Source of the DNA: Schizochytrium sp. CCTCC M209059
Lineage: Eukaryota; Sar; Bigyra; Thraustochytrida; Thraustochytriidae
Assembly (NCBI GenBank): GCA_000818945.1
Contig: KN805401.1
Coordinates: forward strand, 258,488-317,968
Length of the DNA stretch: 59,481 nt
Reading direction: 5' to 3'
Both the position numbers and the translations under genes were made by a program. A model generated the notes under the pieces. It was not told the origin of the DNA and did not search any database. It worked only from the letters and a program-made list of their open reading frames with translations. This document shows, piece after piece, positions 11,039 to 20,882 of the stretch (positions are counted from its first letter, which is position 1; every line of letters starts with the position of its first letter).

Positions 11039-13564
11039 ATGGCGCCTCCCAAGAACGTGGTGGTGGTCGGCGGCGGCGTCGCAGGCGCCACGATCAGCCG
11101 CGTGCTCGCGGCCAAGGGCGTCCAGGTAACCCTCCTCGAGAAGGCGGGACAGCTGTGCAGCGGTGCCACCTGGCACGCGGCCGGCCTCGTGACCCGCTTC
11201 GCCGGATCGCCCAAGCTCAAGAAGATCCATGTGCGCTCGCTCGAGCTCATGACCGAGCTCCACGACAAGCACAACGTCGGTCTCCACACCCCCGGTTCGA
11301 TCCGCATCATCGAGAAGGGCAACGAGGGCCGCCTTCGCGAGGCCCACCAGCACATCGCCATGGCCAAGCTCTTTGACGACCCCGCGTACCCGACCACGAT
11401 GATCAGCCGCGACGAGGTCGCCGCCCTCCACCCCCTGCTCGACACCTCGGATGTCGAGTGCGGTGTCTACACCCCCTTCGATGGTGATGTCGACCCGACC
11501 TCCCTCACCAACACCGTCGCCCGCCTCGCCCGCGAGGACGGCGCCAAGGTCCGCTACAACGCCGAGGTCACCAAGATCGAGGCCTCCAACACTCCCGGCA
11601 TGCGCTTCGCCGTCCACGTCAAGGGCGACGACCAGCCCATCGAGTGCGACACCATCGTCAACGCTGCCGGCCTCTGGTCCCGCGGCGTCTCCGACATGGT
11701 CCCCGGCGGCAAGGAGAAGCTCTCGCACCCGGCCTTTGTCATTGAGCACCAGTACGCCATTACCGATGTCGTGCCCGAGGTGCGCGCCCTCGCCGAGTCT
11801 GGCCACAACGGCGGCCGCCTCCCCGTCCTCCGTGACCTCAAGGGCTCCTCGTACATTCGCCAGGAGGGCCACGGCTTCCTCATCGGCCCCTACGAGAACC
11901 AGTGCATCGTCCGCACCGACATGCCCCGTGGCCCGCCCTCGGACTTCATCATGGAGCTCTTCCCTGATGAGCTCAGCCGCATCGAGGAGAACCTCATGCT
12001 CGGCATGGAGCTCGTCCCCTGCCTCGGCGAGGTCGGCTTCAAGACCGTCGTCAACGGCCCCACCATCTGGACTGGCGACTCGCTCGCCCGCGTCGGTCGC
12101 ACCCAGATCCCCGGCTGGTACGACTTCAACTCGCTCACCTACGGTATCGCCCAGTCGCTCGGTCTCTCCGAGTACCTCGGCCACATCATGCTCGAGGGCG
12201 AGCAGCCCAAGGACTTTGATGCCTCGAGCAACTTCGATCCCCTCCGCTACGGCCCCTGGCTCAGCGACTCGTACACGGTCGACAAGATTACCGAGACCTA
12301 CACGCACAACAACGCCGTCGTGTACAACTTTGAGAACCGTTCTGGTGGCCGCGAGAACATGACGCACCCGTACCCTCTCCACGACACCCTCGCCAAGTAC
12401 GGCGCCAAGTTCGGCGCCTACGGTGGTGCCGGCTGCGAGGTCCCCATGGTCTTCGTTCCCGAGGACGCCGACATCGACTTCCACGACCAGAAGAAGTTCC
12501 ACGAGTTCAACTGGGCTCCCTACGCCGAGGACGAGGCCCAGCACGCCCTCAAGAAGGCTGGCTTTGCTTACTCGTCCTTCTCCAAGATCCGCGTCACCGG
12601 CAAGGACGCCAAGGCCTTCATGGGCCTCGTCACCACCGGTGCCCTCCCCGTCACCAAGGCCCCGGACACCGACATGGCCTGCCGCCTCACTTACGCCACC
12701 ACCCCCAAGGGCCGCGTCCAGACTGAGTTCACCATCTGCCGCATGAACCACGAGGGCGACGACTGGTACCTTGTCGGCGGCCGTGATTACGTGCGCCAGG
12801 ATATGTCCTGGCTCATCCAGCAGGCCGACGACGCCAAGATGGACGTGCAGATGAAGGATCTCACCGACGACGTCTGCGTCCTCCACGTGTGCGGCCCCAA
12901 CTCTGGCATGATCATGGCTGGCGTCGACGAGCGCGTCAAGGGCCTTCCCTTCATGCGCGCCCGCACCATTGAGAACTTTGGCGGCCTTGAGGGCGTCAAC
13001 GCTGACATCTTCCGCGTCTCCTTCACTGGCGAGATGGGCTACGAGCTCCACTTCCCGTCGGAGAAGGGCCCCGAGATCCACGACCTCATCTGGAACTCTC
13101 AGGGTGCCAAGGATGGCGAGCTCCGCCACATTGGCTCCCAGGCTATTGACTCGCTGCGCGTGGAGAAGGGCTTCAAGTTCCGCGGCGATCTTGACTTTGC
13201 CCACTACAAGGAGGCCGGCATCATGCCCTTCGTCTCCAAGAAGCGCGACTTCCTCGGCAAGGACCACGAGAACGCTGTCAAGCCCGAGCGCCTCTCGGCC
13301 ATGTTCACCGTCGACACCCCCAAGGGCTGGGAGTGGTCCGTGGTCCATGACACCCCGATCACCCGCGTCTCTGACGGCGCCGTGGTCGCCTACACCACCA
13401 CCTCGAGCCGCGGCGCCATCACGGGCAAGACTGTCGCGATCGGTTACACCCTCTGCGATAAGTTCAACCCTGACGACGAGATGGTCATCGAGACCTTTGG
13501 CTACAAGTGGCCCGTGCACTTTGAGCCCAAGCCCCTTGGCGAGGTCAACCGCGACGTCTACTAA
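11039..13564 (+). CDS. DMGDH: dimethylglycine dehydrogenase-like FAD/folate enzyme
   Basis: 841 aa. Oxidative demethylation of N,N-dimethylglycine to sarcosine, normally with FAD and with tetrahydrofolate taking the one-carbon unit. Seen: N-terminal Rossmann motif VVVVGGGVAGATIS (7-20); TWHAAG with His46, the position of the covalent 8-alpha-histidyl FAD link in this family; LKKIH shortly after; a DAO-type oxidoreductase region to about 370; a linker domain to about 430; then aminomethyltransferase (GCV_T-like) and C-terminal barrel domains to about 835. Length is close to the animal enzyme (about 860). The start has a good context (CAGGATGG) and directly precedes the dinucleotide fold, so no mitochondrial presequence is visible. 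Either the protein is cytosolic or a leader exon is spliced to the acceptor at about 11029. It lies 3.7 kb before sarcosine dehydrogenase, same strand, next step of the pathway. A closely related PDPR- or SARDH-type enzyme cannot be excluded. Confidence 0.85.
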   Translation: MAPPKNVVVVGGGVAGATISRVLAAKGVQVTLLEKAGQLCSGATWHAAGLVTRFAGSPKLKKIHVRSLELMTELHDKHNVGLHTPGSIRIIEKGNEGRLREAHQHIAMAKLFDDPAYPTTMISRDEVAALHPLLDTSDVECGVYTPFDGDVDPTSLTNTVARLAREDGAKVRYNAEVTKIEASNTPGMRFAVHVKGDDQPIECDTIVNAAGLWSRGVSDMVPGGKEKLSHPAFVIEHQYAITDVVPEVRALAESGHNGGRLPVLRDLKGSSYIRQEGHGFLIGPYENQCIVRTDMPRGPPSDFIMELFPDELSRIEENLMLGMELVPCLGEVGFKTVVNGPTIWTGDSLARVGRTQIPGWYDFNSLTYGIAQSLGLSEYLGHIMLEGEQPKDFDASSNFDPLRYGPWLSDSYTVDKITETYTHNNAVVYNFENRSGGRENMTHPYPLHDTLAKYGAKFGAYGGAGCEVPMVFVPEDADIDFHDQKKFHEFNWAPYAEDEAQHALKKAGFAYSSFSKIRVTGKDAKAFMGLVTTGALPVTKAPDTDMACRLTYATTPKGRVQTEFTICRMNHEGDDWYLVGGRDYVRQDMSWLIQQADDAKMDVQMKDLTDDVCVLHVCGPNSGMIMAGVDERVKGLPFMRARTIENFGGLEGVNADIFRVSFTGEMGYELHFPSEKGPEIHDLIWNSQGAKDGELRHIGSQAIDSLRVEKGFKFRGDLDFAHYKEAGIMPFVSKKRDFLGKDHENAVKPERLSAMFTVDTPKGWEWSVVHDTPITRVSDGAVVAYTTTSSRGAITGKTVAIGYTLCDKFNPDDEMVIETFGYKWPVHFEPKPLGEVNRDVY

Positions 13565-13781
13565 GCTAGTCCTCGCGCCGCTTGCTGCCTCTCCTTGTGT
13601 CTGACTCACCCTAACTAATACATCGTATCGTGTACATCCTGTTCCGCTTCGCTCTTCTTTTTTCTTTCTCTTGTTGTTTGTTTCTCTTCGCCTGCATACT
13701 TGTCGCAACCATCTTGAGTCTTGTGTTGCCCAGGTAGATGTTCGTTTGTTTGCCAAGGCTGCCTACCGTCATGGTTATACG

Positions 13782-13910
13782 TGCTTGGTTGCTTGCTTGT
13801 TTGCTTGGTTGCTTGGTTGCTTGGTTGCTTGGTTGCTTGCTTGGTTGCTTGCTTGGTTGCTTGGTTGCTTGCTTGCTTGGTTGCTTGCTTGCTTGCTTGC
13901 TTGCTTGCTT
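13782..13910. repeat. GCTT/GGTT tetranucleotide tract
   Basis: Imperfect mixture of GCTT and GGTT units just downstream of the first dehydrogenase. GCTT is the reverse complement of the AAGC motif that forms the long tract at 7.9 kb. Confidence 0.85.
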
Positions 13911-14195
13911 CAAGAACGATGACAAGTTTTCCTTGCGCCAAGAAGGATAATAGTTCTCTTGTGCCAAGTAGGATGGTGGACTCTACTTGGGCATAAAAAG
14001 ATGAAAGTCTTGCTTGTGCCAAAGAGGACGATGGACGTCTTGCTTGCGCCAAATGGGGTGATGGACTCTCATAAAAAGGAAGGATGAGATTCTTGCTTGC
14101 GCCAAAGAGGATGATGGACGTCTTGCTTGCGCCAAATGGGGTGATGGACTCTCATAAAAAGGAAGGATGAGATTCTTGCTTGCGCCAAGAAGGAT
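13911..14195. repeat. 83-bp direct repeats built on CTTGCTTGCGCCAA
   Basis: The segment starting TGCTTGCGCCAAATGGGG at 14041 recurs nearly unchanged at 14124 (83-bp period). Diverged half-units containing TTGCGCCAAG or TTGTGCCAAA extend the array upstream to about 13911. Shared phrases are GATGGACTCTCATAAAAAGG and GGATGATGGACGTC. Confidence 0.85.
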
Positions 14196-15002
<807 letters not shown>

Positions 15003-15180
15003 CGTCCATCTTGGGACACGCGTCCCAGTCCCTCGCGTCCCTGCGCAACCCCAACTCGCGTCTGCGCAACCCTTTTTCCTTGCTCCGCAAAAGTCGTTCT
15101 TCAGCATGTGGCGTCGCGGCGCGGGCCGCGGCTCCGGCTGCAGCGGGCCGGCAGCGCCGCTCGCTTCCTCCGCGCGCGCT

Positions 15181-15243
15181 TCCATCCATCTACCCATCCA
15201 TCCATCCATCCATCGACCCATCCATCCATCCATCCATCCACCA
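15181..15243. repeat. (CATC)n microsatellite
   Basis: CATC units with two interruptions (TACC, GACC). Confidence 0.9.
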
Positions 15244-15678
15244 TCCTGCTGCATGCGCGCGCAGCCGGCTCCTCGCGGGCGCGCCGCCGAGCGAGCGAGC
15301 GAGAGCAGCGGCACGAGCAGAGGGCGCGGGGCCGGAGAAACCGGGGCGGCAGCACCGGAGAAACTCCGTCGCCTGCTTGCGCGCGGTCGGCCCGCAGCCA
15401 GCTCCCCGCATGCTCCCGCATGCGCCCGCAGCGCGCCGCAGCTGACTTCAGCCGGGCGAGAGCAGCGCAGCGCAGAGCAGCGCGGAGCGGATCGGAGCGC
15501 GAGGCGACTGAAGTCGCCGGCGGCGGCCGGAAGTGCGTGCCGGGAGAGGAGGCTGGTCGACGTGGCCCGCGCCGGTCGGGCGGCCGGCGGGGCGGCGCGG
15601 GCGGGGAGAAGAAAGAAAGCGGAGGGGCCTCGCCGAGCTCGGCGGGAGACAGCGGCCTCACAGTCACATGAAGAAGGC

Positions 15679-15687
15679 TTTTTTTTC

Positions 15688-15724
<37 letters not shown>
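15679..15724. repeat. (TTTC/TTTG)n microsatellite
   Basis: Pyrimidine-rich tetranucleotide tract; a second pure TTTC tract lies at about 15813-15838. Confidence 0.85.
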
Positions 15725-16589
15725 GAACTTGACTTCGTTTTTTCTTTTTGCGGTTAGCAATTTTTTCTTCCCTCCACGTTTGCGCCTTCCGAAACTCGCG
15801 CTTGCTGTTCGACTTTCTTTCTTTCTTTCTTTCTTTCAGAAGCTGCCGCCGAGGCGCAGTTCGCGGCCGAGCTGAATGCCCTTGGCCCGCCCGCCCGCCC
15901 GCCCTCGCTCTGCACGCCGCCCTCCTCGAAGTTGCAGCGCGGGCGAGCCACGCCAGCTAGCGAGCTATCTTGCCTGCTGCAGTCAGTCTGTGCCGCGGCG
16001 CGGGCTCCTCCTACTTCCGCATCCCGGTCGCCTCTTCCTCCCGCGGTCCCCACAGTGTGCCCCCGCGGGTTTCTTTTCTTCCCGCGTCTACTTCATCTGC
16101 GCGCGAGCATGCACATACGTACGCACGCACACTCCCGAGCATGCTCCATGCACGCACGCGCGCCGGGGCGCGAGCACCGACCGGGCCTGGCTTTCTCGCT
16201 TGCTCCTCCCCGTGCGTGCTTCACTCGCCGCGCCCGCTCGACTTCACCGCCTCGATTCCCATCTCTCCTCCTCTCCTCCTTTGCGTTGCTTGCTCTGCTT
16301 TGCTTTGCCTTGCCTTTTTTCTTTCTTTCTTTCTATTTTTTCCGCTGCAGCTGGCGGCGGGAAAACGTGCGCGGAGGGGAGAAAGGGGGACGCATCGACG
16401 GATGCACGCACGGACGGGTCGATCCTGTGACCCAGTGCACGGCGTCTGGTCTGGCTGGCCCCGGCGCGAGCGAGCGCGTCTCCCCTGCGCTTTTTCTTTC
16501 CGCGTCTTCCTCCCCTCGTTCCTCTCGCGGCCGAGGTCTGCTCGCTCGCGCCCTTGCCGTTCGCTTTCGTCTGCTTCGCTCTGATCCGG

Positions 16590-17113
16590 GTGAGTTTGTC
16601 TGTCTGTTTGTTTGTCTATTGTTTGTTCGTTCCTTCGTTCGTTCGCTTGCTTGTTTGTTTGTTTGTTTGTTTGATTGTTGGCCGGTTGATTGACTGCGGC
16701 AGCTGTGGAGAAAAGAAAGAAAGAAAGCAAGAAAGAAAGAAAGAAAGAAAGAAAGCACGAAAGAAAGAAGGCGGCGTCTTGTCTTCGCGGCGCCGCCTCG
16801 GCCCGCGCGGTGACCACACGGCGCGCGGGAGCAGAACGGATTCGAGGCCCGGCTTGGCGAGCGAGCGTGGGGCTCGTTGCGCAAGGGTACGTGCGGCGGG
16901 AGGCGCGCGAGGGAGAGCTTGCGCGGCGGAAACGGGGAGAGAGAGAGAGTTCGTTCACGGGCACGGATGGCGGCCCGGAGGAAGACGCGCGAGCTTGCTT
17001 CCATTCCAAGCCTTGCTTGTGGTCGGTGGGCCTGCCCAGAGAGGAAAGGGGGTAGAAGGGAGGGAGCAGCAGAAAGAAAGATAAAGAAAGAAGGCTGACG
17101 TCCTCTTGCGCAG
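16590..17113 (+). other. candidate 5' UTR intron of the sarcosine dehydrogenase gene
   Basis: A donor of the form CGG/GTGAGT begins at 16590. A strong acceptor TCCTCTTGCGCAG ends at 17113, 107 bases before the start codon, with a branch-like CTGAC at 17095-17099 correctly spaced before it. The 524-base interval contains (TTTG)n at about 16593-16680 and (GAAA)n at 16711-16770, and no protein. Inferred from splice-site patterns only; transcript data would decide. Confidence 0.35.
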
Positions 17114-17130
17114 ACAGCAAAACCGAATCA

Positions 17131-17217
17131 CAGCAGCAGCAGTAGCAGCAGCAGCAGCCAGCAGTCGCGGCAGCTAGCTCGCTCGCTAGCTAGAGTAGCA
17201 GCAGCAGCAGCAGCACA
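17131..17217. repeat. CAG-rich 5' leader
   Basis: Two CAG runs (17131-17158 and about 17193-17216) lie directly upstream of the sarcosine dehydrogenase start codon and are expected to be in its mRNA leader. Confidence 0.8.
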
Positions 17218-17219
17218 AA

Positions 17220-20030
17220 ATGATGCTCGCGAACGCCTCGATGCGCGGCCTCTCGCAGCGCAGCGTCCGGGCCACCGGCGCCGCGGCTAGGGCCCTGCGC
17301 GGAAACCAGCAGGTCGCAGGCTTCGCGTCCAACGCCAAGGACATCCCCGAGGAGGCGGATGTCGTCGTTGTCGGCGGTGGCTCCATCGGATCCTCCGTCC
17401 TCTACCACCTCCAGGAGCGCGGCCTCAACGCCGTCCTCCTCGAAAAGGACCAACTCACAGCCGGCACCACCTGGCACAGCGCCGGCATGCTCTGGCGCCT
17501 CCGACCCTCGGATATCGATGTCCAGCTCCACACCTACACGCGCGAAATGTGCTACAAGCTCGAGGAGGAGACCGAAACCCCCAGCTTCACCGAGAACGGC
17601 GGCCTCTTCATTGCCACCCACAAGGAGCGCATGGCCGAGTACGAGCGCCTCACTGAGATCGGCAAATACTTTGGCATCGAGTCCCGCGTCCTCAAGCCCC
17701 ACGAGATCCAGGACGTGCACCCCCTCATCGCTGTTGATGACGTCTACGGCGGCATGTACTCGCCCACCGACGGCACCATCGATCCTTCCGGTGTCGTCAC
17801 GGCCTACTCCAAGGCCGCACGCAAGCGGGGCGGCCGCATCTTCGAGGGCGTCGGCATTGCCAGCATCGAGACCGAGCAGAGCAAGACCACCAACTCCAAG
17901 CAGATCACCTCCGTGACCACCACCACTGGCCACCGCATCAAGACCAAGTGGGTCGTCAACGCCGCCGGCGCATGGGCCAACGACATTGCCGCCATGGTCG
18001 GCACCAAGCTTCCCCTTGTCGCCATGAAGCACGCCATGGTCGTCACTGAGAAGATCGAGGGCATGCACCCCGGTCTCCCCAACGTGCGCGACCACGATCT
18101 CAGCATCTACCTCAAGACGCAGGGTGACGCCATGGCCATTGGTGGCTACGAGCAGAACCCCGAGTTCTGGGACAACGTCGACCCGAACTTCGCCTTTGGT
18201 CTCTTCGAGCTCGACTGGGAGACCTTTGGCCAGAACCTCGAGGGCCATCTTATTCGCTGCCCTGCCGTCGAGACCGCGGGCATCAAGTCCACCGTCTGCG
18301 GCCCGGAGTCTTTCACGCCTGACCACAAGCCGCTCGTCGGCCCCCAGCCCGGTGTCCGTGGCCTCTTCAACGCCTGTGGCTTCAACTCTATGGGTATGAT
18401 GCTTGGCGGTGGCATGGGCCGCGAGGTCGCCACCTGGATCACCGAGGGCTCTCCCTCGCTCGATCTCTTTAGCTTCGACTGCTCGCGCTTCCACCCAGAG
18501 ACCGTCGAGGACCCGAAGTGGGTCATCGACCGCACGCACGAGAGCTACGCCAAGACCTACGCCATCGTCTTCCCTCACGATGAGGCCCTCGCCGGCCGTG
18601 GTGCCCGCAAGTCTGCTCTTTACGACGCGCTCGCCGAGCGTGGCTGCTTCTTCCAGGCTCGCCACGGCTTTGAGCGCCCTGGATGGTTCGTGCCTCCTGC
18701 CGATGGTCGCAAGGCTGACAACGCCGTCAAGCCCTACGACTACTACGGTGCCTACGCCGACGGTGGCTGGCGTCTCGCGCCCTCCAAGCGCGACTCCCCG
18801 GACTGCCCGCCTGACATCCCCAAGAACGATGACAACACCTACCTCAACCTCGTTGAGGACGAGCTCACCTTTTACTGGCCCAAGAACCACGACGTCGTCG
18901 GCGAGGAATGCCGTGCCGCGCGCGAGGGTGTCGCCATCTTTGACCAGTCCTACTTTGGCAAGTTCTTCCTCCGTGGCCCCGATGCCAAGGCCGCCGTCCA
19001 GTACATGTGCGGTGCCGACATGGATAAGCAGAAGCTTGGCACCGTCACCTACACCCCACTCTGTAACGAGCGCGGTGGCACCGAGGCCGATCTTACCGTG
19101 ACCTGCCTCCCTGACGGCTCGGGCTACTACTTTGCCGCCGGTGGTAACACCGTCACCAAGGACTTTGAGTGGATCAACCGCGTCATTGAGGAGAAGGGTT
19201 TCGACTGCAAGCTCACCGACTCGAGCGATGACTACGCCATGATCTCCGTCCAGGGCCCGCATAGCCGCGCTCTGCTCGAGGGCCTCATCACCTCCAACAA
19301 CGATCTCTCCAACAAGTCGCAGCCCTTCTCCACTTGCCAGGAGCTCAGCATTGGCGGCCACGACGTCTACTGCTTGCGTCTCACCTTTGTTGGTGAGCTC
19401 GGCTTTGAGATTCATGCCCCCTCTGCCTACGCCGCCGACGTGTACAAGATCATCCGCGAGGCTGGTGAGAAGTACGAGGCCGAGCACGGTGTCCCCGTCC
19501 GCGATGCTGGCTACCGCGCCATCGACTCGCTCTCCGCCGAGAAGAGCTTCCGTCACTGGCACGCCGATCTCAGCAACGCCGATACCCCGCTCGAGGCCAA
19601 CATTGGCTTCACTGTGCTCTCCAAGCTCAAGCGCGAGGACTGCCCCGACTTTATTGGTCGTGACGCCCTTCAGAAGCAGCGCGCCGACGGTCTCCAGCGC
19701 AAGCTTGTCTGCCTCTCCGTCGACGACCCCAGCGTCCCATTGCACGGCATGGAGTCCATCTGGCGTGACGGCGTCTGCATGGGTCTTATCCGCTCCAACG
19801 CCTACGGCCACTCCGTCGGCCGCAGCATCGCTTACGGCTACGTGGCCCGCGACGCCGAGGATGGCAAGATCACCAACAAGTGGCTCGAGGCCGGCAAGTG
19901 GGAGATTGGCGATAAGGGCGCCAAGCACCCCGCCACCTTCCACAAGAGCGCTCCCTTTGACCCCACGAACCTCCGCGTCAAGGGCAAGTACGACGAGGCT
20001 CGCGCCAAGGAAGCCGAGGCCGCCAAGTAA
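17220..20030 (+). CDS. SARDH: sarcosine dehydrogenase, mitochondrial
   Basis: 936 aa, close to the 918 of the human enzyme. Oxidises sarcosine to glycine in the mitochondrial matrix; electrons go to ETF and the methyl group to tetrahydrofolate. Seen: an Arg/Ala/Ser-rich, acid-free first 35 residues typical of a mitochondrial presequence; Rossmann motif VVVVGGGSIGSSVLYHL (48-64); TTWHSAG with His86, the covalent FAD site; GTIDP, STVCGPESFTPDHKPL and FNSMGMMLGGG segments characteristic of SARDH; a GCV_T-like folate domain from about 460 to 770 with DSLSAEK; and a C-terminal domain ending SPFDP-type (here APFDPTNLRVKG). A second ATG follows the first immediately. Identity as SARDH rather than DMGDH rests on near-continuous similarity to the recalled animal protein. 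It is the downstream partner of the dimethylglycine dehydrogenase at 11.0-13.6 kb. Confidence 0.93.
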   Translation: MMLANASMRGLSQRSVRATGAAARALRGNQQVAGFASNAKDIPEEADVVVVGGGSIGSSVLYHLQERGLNAVLLEKDQLTAGTTWHSAGMLWRLRPSDIDVQLHTYTREMCYKLEEETETPSFTENGGLFIATHKERMAEYERLTEIGKYFGIESRVLKPHEIQDVHPLIAVDDVYGGMYSPTDGTIDPSGVVTAYSKAARKRGGRIFEGVGIASIETEQSKTTNSKQITSVTTTTGHRIKTKWVVNAAGAWANDIAAMVGTKLPLVAMKHAMVVTEKIEGMHPGLPNVRDHDLSIYLKTQGDAMAIGGYEQNPEFWDNVDPNFAFGLFELDWETFGQNLEGHLIRCPAVETAGIKSTVCGPESFTPDHKPLVGPQPGVRGLFNACGFNSMGMMLGGGMGREVATWITEGSPSLDLFSFDCSRFHPETVEDPKWVIDRTHESYAKTYAIVFPHDEALAGRGARKSALYDALAERGCFFQARHGFERPGWFVPPADGRKADNAVKPYDYYGAYADGGWRLAPSKRDSPDCPPDIPKNDDNTYLNLVEDELTFYWPKNHDVVGEECRAAREGVAIFDQSYFGKFFLRGPDAKAAVQYMCGADMDKQKLGTVTYTPLCNERGGTEADLTVTCLPDGSGYYFAAGGNTVTKDFEWINRVIEEKGFDCKLTDSSDDYAMISVQGPHSRALLEGLITSNNDLSNKSQPFSTCQELSIGGHDVYCLRLTFVGELGFEIHAPSAYAADVYKIIREAGEKYEAEHGVPVRDAGYRAIDSLSAEKSFRHWHADLSNADTPLEANIGFTVLSKLKREDCPDFIGRDALQKQRADGLQRKLVCLSVDDPSVPLHGMESIWRDGVCMGLIRSNAYGHSVGRSIAYGYVARDAEDGKITNKWLEAGKWEIGDKGAKHPATFHKSAPFDPTNLRVKGKYDEARAKEAEAAK

Positions 20031-20882
20031 AGATCGCGCAGCGAGTGCATCATCCCTTCATCTTTCTACCACCTCTTGGCCACGTGACATCGAATGTACG
20101 TATACCTTCCTACCTGTGTCTCGTTTCTTCTTTTGCTTTGCTTTGTCTTCTTCTTTTTTCTCTTTTTACTCTTCGCCCTCATCCATTCCCCATCCCCTAC
20201 TTCCTGATTGGTCTTGTTTCCCTTCTTGCTCATCTCGATGACGAATAACGACGGTGTGGCCGACACGACGCAAAGGTCTAGTCGCCAAGAGTATATTTCG
20301 TTCTCAAATCAAATAGAGGACAAACTGATCTTGTGTGCTTTGATGGCGACGGCTTGTGGGTTTCCGAGACTCTTACATTTTCGATTGACTCAAAACTTGC
20401 GCTCTCCAAGCTTACAAACGAACACTGCGACCAAAACTGTTCTTGTGACATTCATTAGAAGGAGTGTTACAATGAGTTCGGTTCCAGATCATCTCCCCCA
20501 TTCCCCCGACGCTGAAAAAGCTGATCTCTACGTAGTTTTCTCTGTCGCGAAGTTCCGCTGGTGCGAAATTCCAAAGAACGTTTTACGGACCAAAGTCATT
20601 TCTCTCGGCTTCATCTTCCTTTGTGTGTATGTGTCCATGCATGCGTTCTCCCTGATGCCTTTTCCTTTTGAGTCTATTGTCGAAAACTTGGGGGGGGGGC
20701 GGTGATCCGAGTCAAACGAACTTTCATGCGCTCCTTTTTCATGGCATGGCATTGTGCTCTTGACATCTCTGGTGTGAAGAAACCTTCTCTTCCACTTCAT
20801 TCATCTTTGGAAAGCAAATTGTGGCATAAAGGTGGAAACGATATCGAGTCTGGACCCCTCGCCAGACACACGCCCTCTACTG
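20031..20882. other. convergent intergenic region
   Basis: 3' flank shared by sarcosine dehydrogenase (plus) and bZIP gene A (minus). Balanced composition, a pyrimidine-rich start and a G10 run at about 20691-20701. No gene or RNA recognised. Confidence 0.5.

Noticed and set aside
9466..11129. Lys/Glu-rich and Phe/Ser-rich frames of 358-437 codons upstream of the first dehydrogenase
   Set aside because: Low complexity caused by purine/pyrimidine tracts, open on both strands, and several rely on non-ATG starts.
10796..13756. 986-codon open frame antisense to the dimethylglycine dehydrogenase gene
   Set aside because: Its translation is Val/Gly/Leu/Glu/Asp-rich without motifs, as expected when a gene with C-ending codons is read on the opposite strand in register. 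The sense strand has clear domains.
17190..19943. 917-codon open frame antisense to sarcosine dehydrogenase
   Set aside because: Same codon-bias shadow; the sense protein matches SARDH over its whole length.
20208..20705. 165-codon plus-strand frame in the convergent spacer after sarcosine dehydrogenase
   Set aside because: No motif, opposite strand also open in part, ends in a G-run; probably chance.
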